Below are positions 31,958-32,117 of a stretch of 32,117 nt of DNA, piece by piece (position 1 is the first letter of the stretch; each line of letters starts with the position of its first letter). Position numbers and translations under genes: made by a program. A model generated the notes under the pieces. That model saw nothing but the letters and a program-made list of their open reading frames with translations, searched no databases and had not been told where the DNA came from. This DNA is from Blastocatellia bacterium. Its GTDB lineage: Bacteria > Acidobacteriota > Blastocatellia > UBA7656 > JADIYM01. The DNA is taken from the NCBI GenBank assembly GCA_021463145.1, contig JAJTWZ010000047.1, forward strand, positions 1 to 32,117, given 5' to 3'.

Positions 31958-32117
31958 TGCGCGTCATCCTGGATACCAACGTGCTCCTGGGCGCGTTGAT
32001 CTCGCCACACGGTCCGCCCGACGCGATCTATCGCGCCTGGCGAGCGGGGCGATTCGATCTGGTGACTTCCACGGTACAACTCGCCGAACTGCGGCGCGCG
32101 AGCCGCTACCCCAGGCT
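31957..32117 (+). CDS. PIN-domain ribonuclease toxin, partial
   Basis: The gene is cut by the window end after 53 residues. The start MRVILDTNVLLGALISPHG carries the first catalytic aspartate of the PIN fold (LDTNV), and the STVQLAELRRASRYP segment contains the conserved Glu of the second acidic site, matching the PIN_3/COG1569 group of putative toxins. Such enzymes cleave RNA and are silenced by the antitoxin encoded just before. ATG at 31957 overlaps the antitoxin stop. The remaining acidic residues lie beyond the window, so activity cannot be judged. Confidence 0.85.
   Translation, partial: MRVILDTNVLLGALISPHGPPDAIYRAWRAGRFDLVTSTVQLAELRRASRYPR

Overview
The window is GC-rich bacterial DNA with dense gene packing, many GTG/ATG stop-start overlaps and clear AGGAGG-type ribosome binding sites. 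The gene content (an S46 dipeptidyl-peptidase, a DUF1800/DUF1501 pair, a GAF protein, NarK transporters, hydroxyproline catabolism) suggests a soil or sediment heterotroph, perhaps Acidobacteriota or a related deep phylum. No rRNA or marker gene is present, so that placement is weak inference.

Layout. (1) 354-1852: a hipBA toxin-antitoxin module bracketed by short inverted repeats. (2) 2308-7875: a GAF-domain protein, a divergent secreted S46 peptidase, a secreted protein of unknown function, a rhodanese and a DinB-like protein, with strong hairpins in the gaps. (3) 7994-10777: two NarK-type nitrate/nitrite transporters in a leftward operon, with a Crp/Fnr-like palindrome upstream. (4) 10778-11648: a gene-free stretch full of GACCGC-type palindromes, a 16-bp perfect hairpin and one copy of a 54-bp repeat whose other copy lies at 2208-2261. 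(5) 11649-12182: a membrane rhodanese. (6) 12358-18389: a six-gene, tightly coupled operon that accounts for conversion of trans-4-hydroxy-L-proline to 2-oxoglutarate. (7) 18723-21993: a leftward operon of a membrane protein, DUF1800 and DUF1501. (8) 22231-28004: a Ric/ScdA/YtfE iron-sulfur repair gene divergent from a five-gene operon: NarI-like cytochrome b, a Nas/Nap-type molybdopterin oxidoreductase, a 16-cysteine ferredoxin, a high-potential Rieske protein and a small membrane protein. (9) 28005-32117: a looser accessory region with a decayed serine recombinase, orphan genes, a nucleotidyltransferase-like fragment and a ribbon-helix-helix/PIN toxin-antitoxin module cut by the window end.

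The main story is nitrate respiration. NarK transporters would import nitrate and export nitrite; the 23127-28004 operon looks like a quinol-dependent nitrate reductase assembled from unusual parts (an assimilatory-type catalytic subunit with a membrane cytochrome b and a Rieske protein); Ric would repair nitrosative damage. The narK promoter and the ric/reductase divergent promoter share a TGAC-N4-GTCA palindrome, which suggests common control. The reductase module is the best candidate here for a poorly described system. Its substrate is inferred from context, not proven by sequence.
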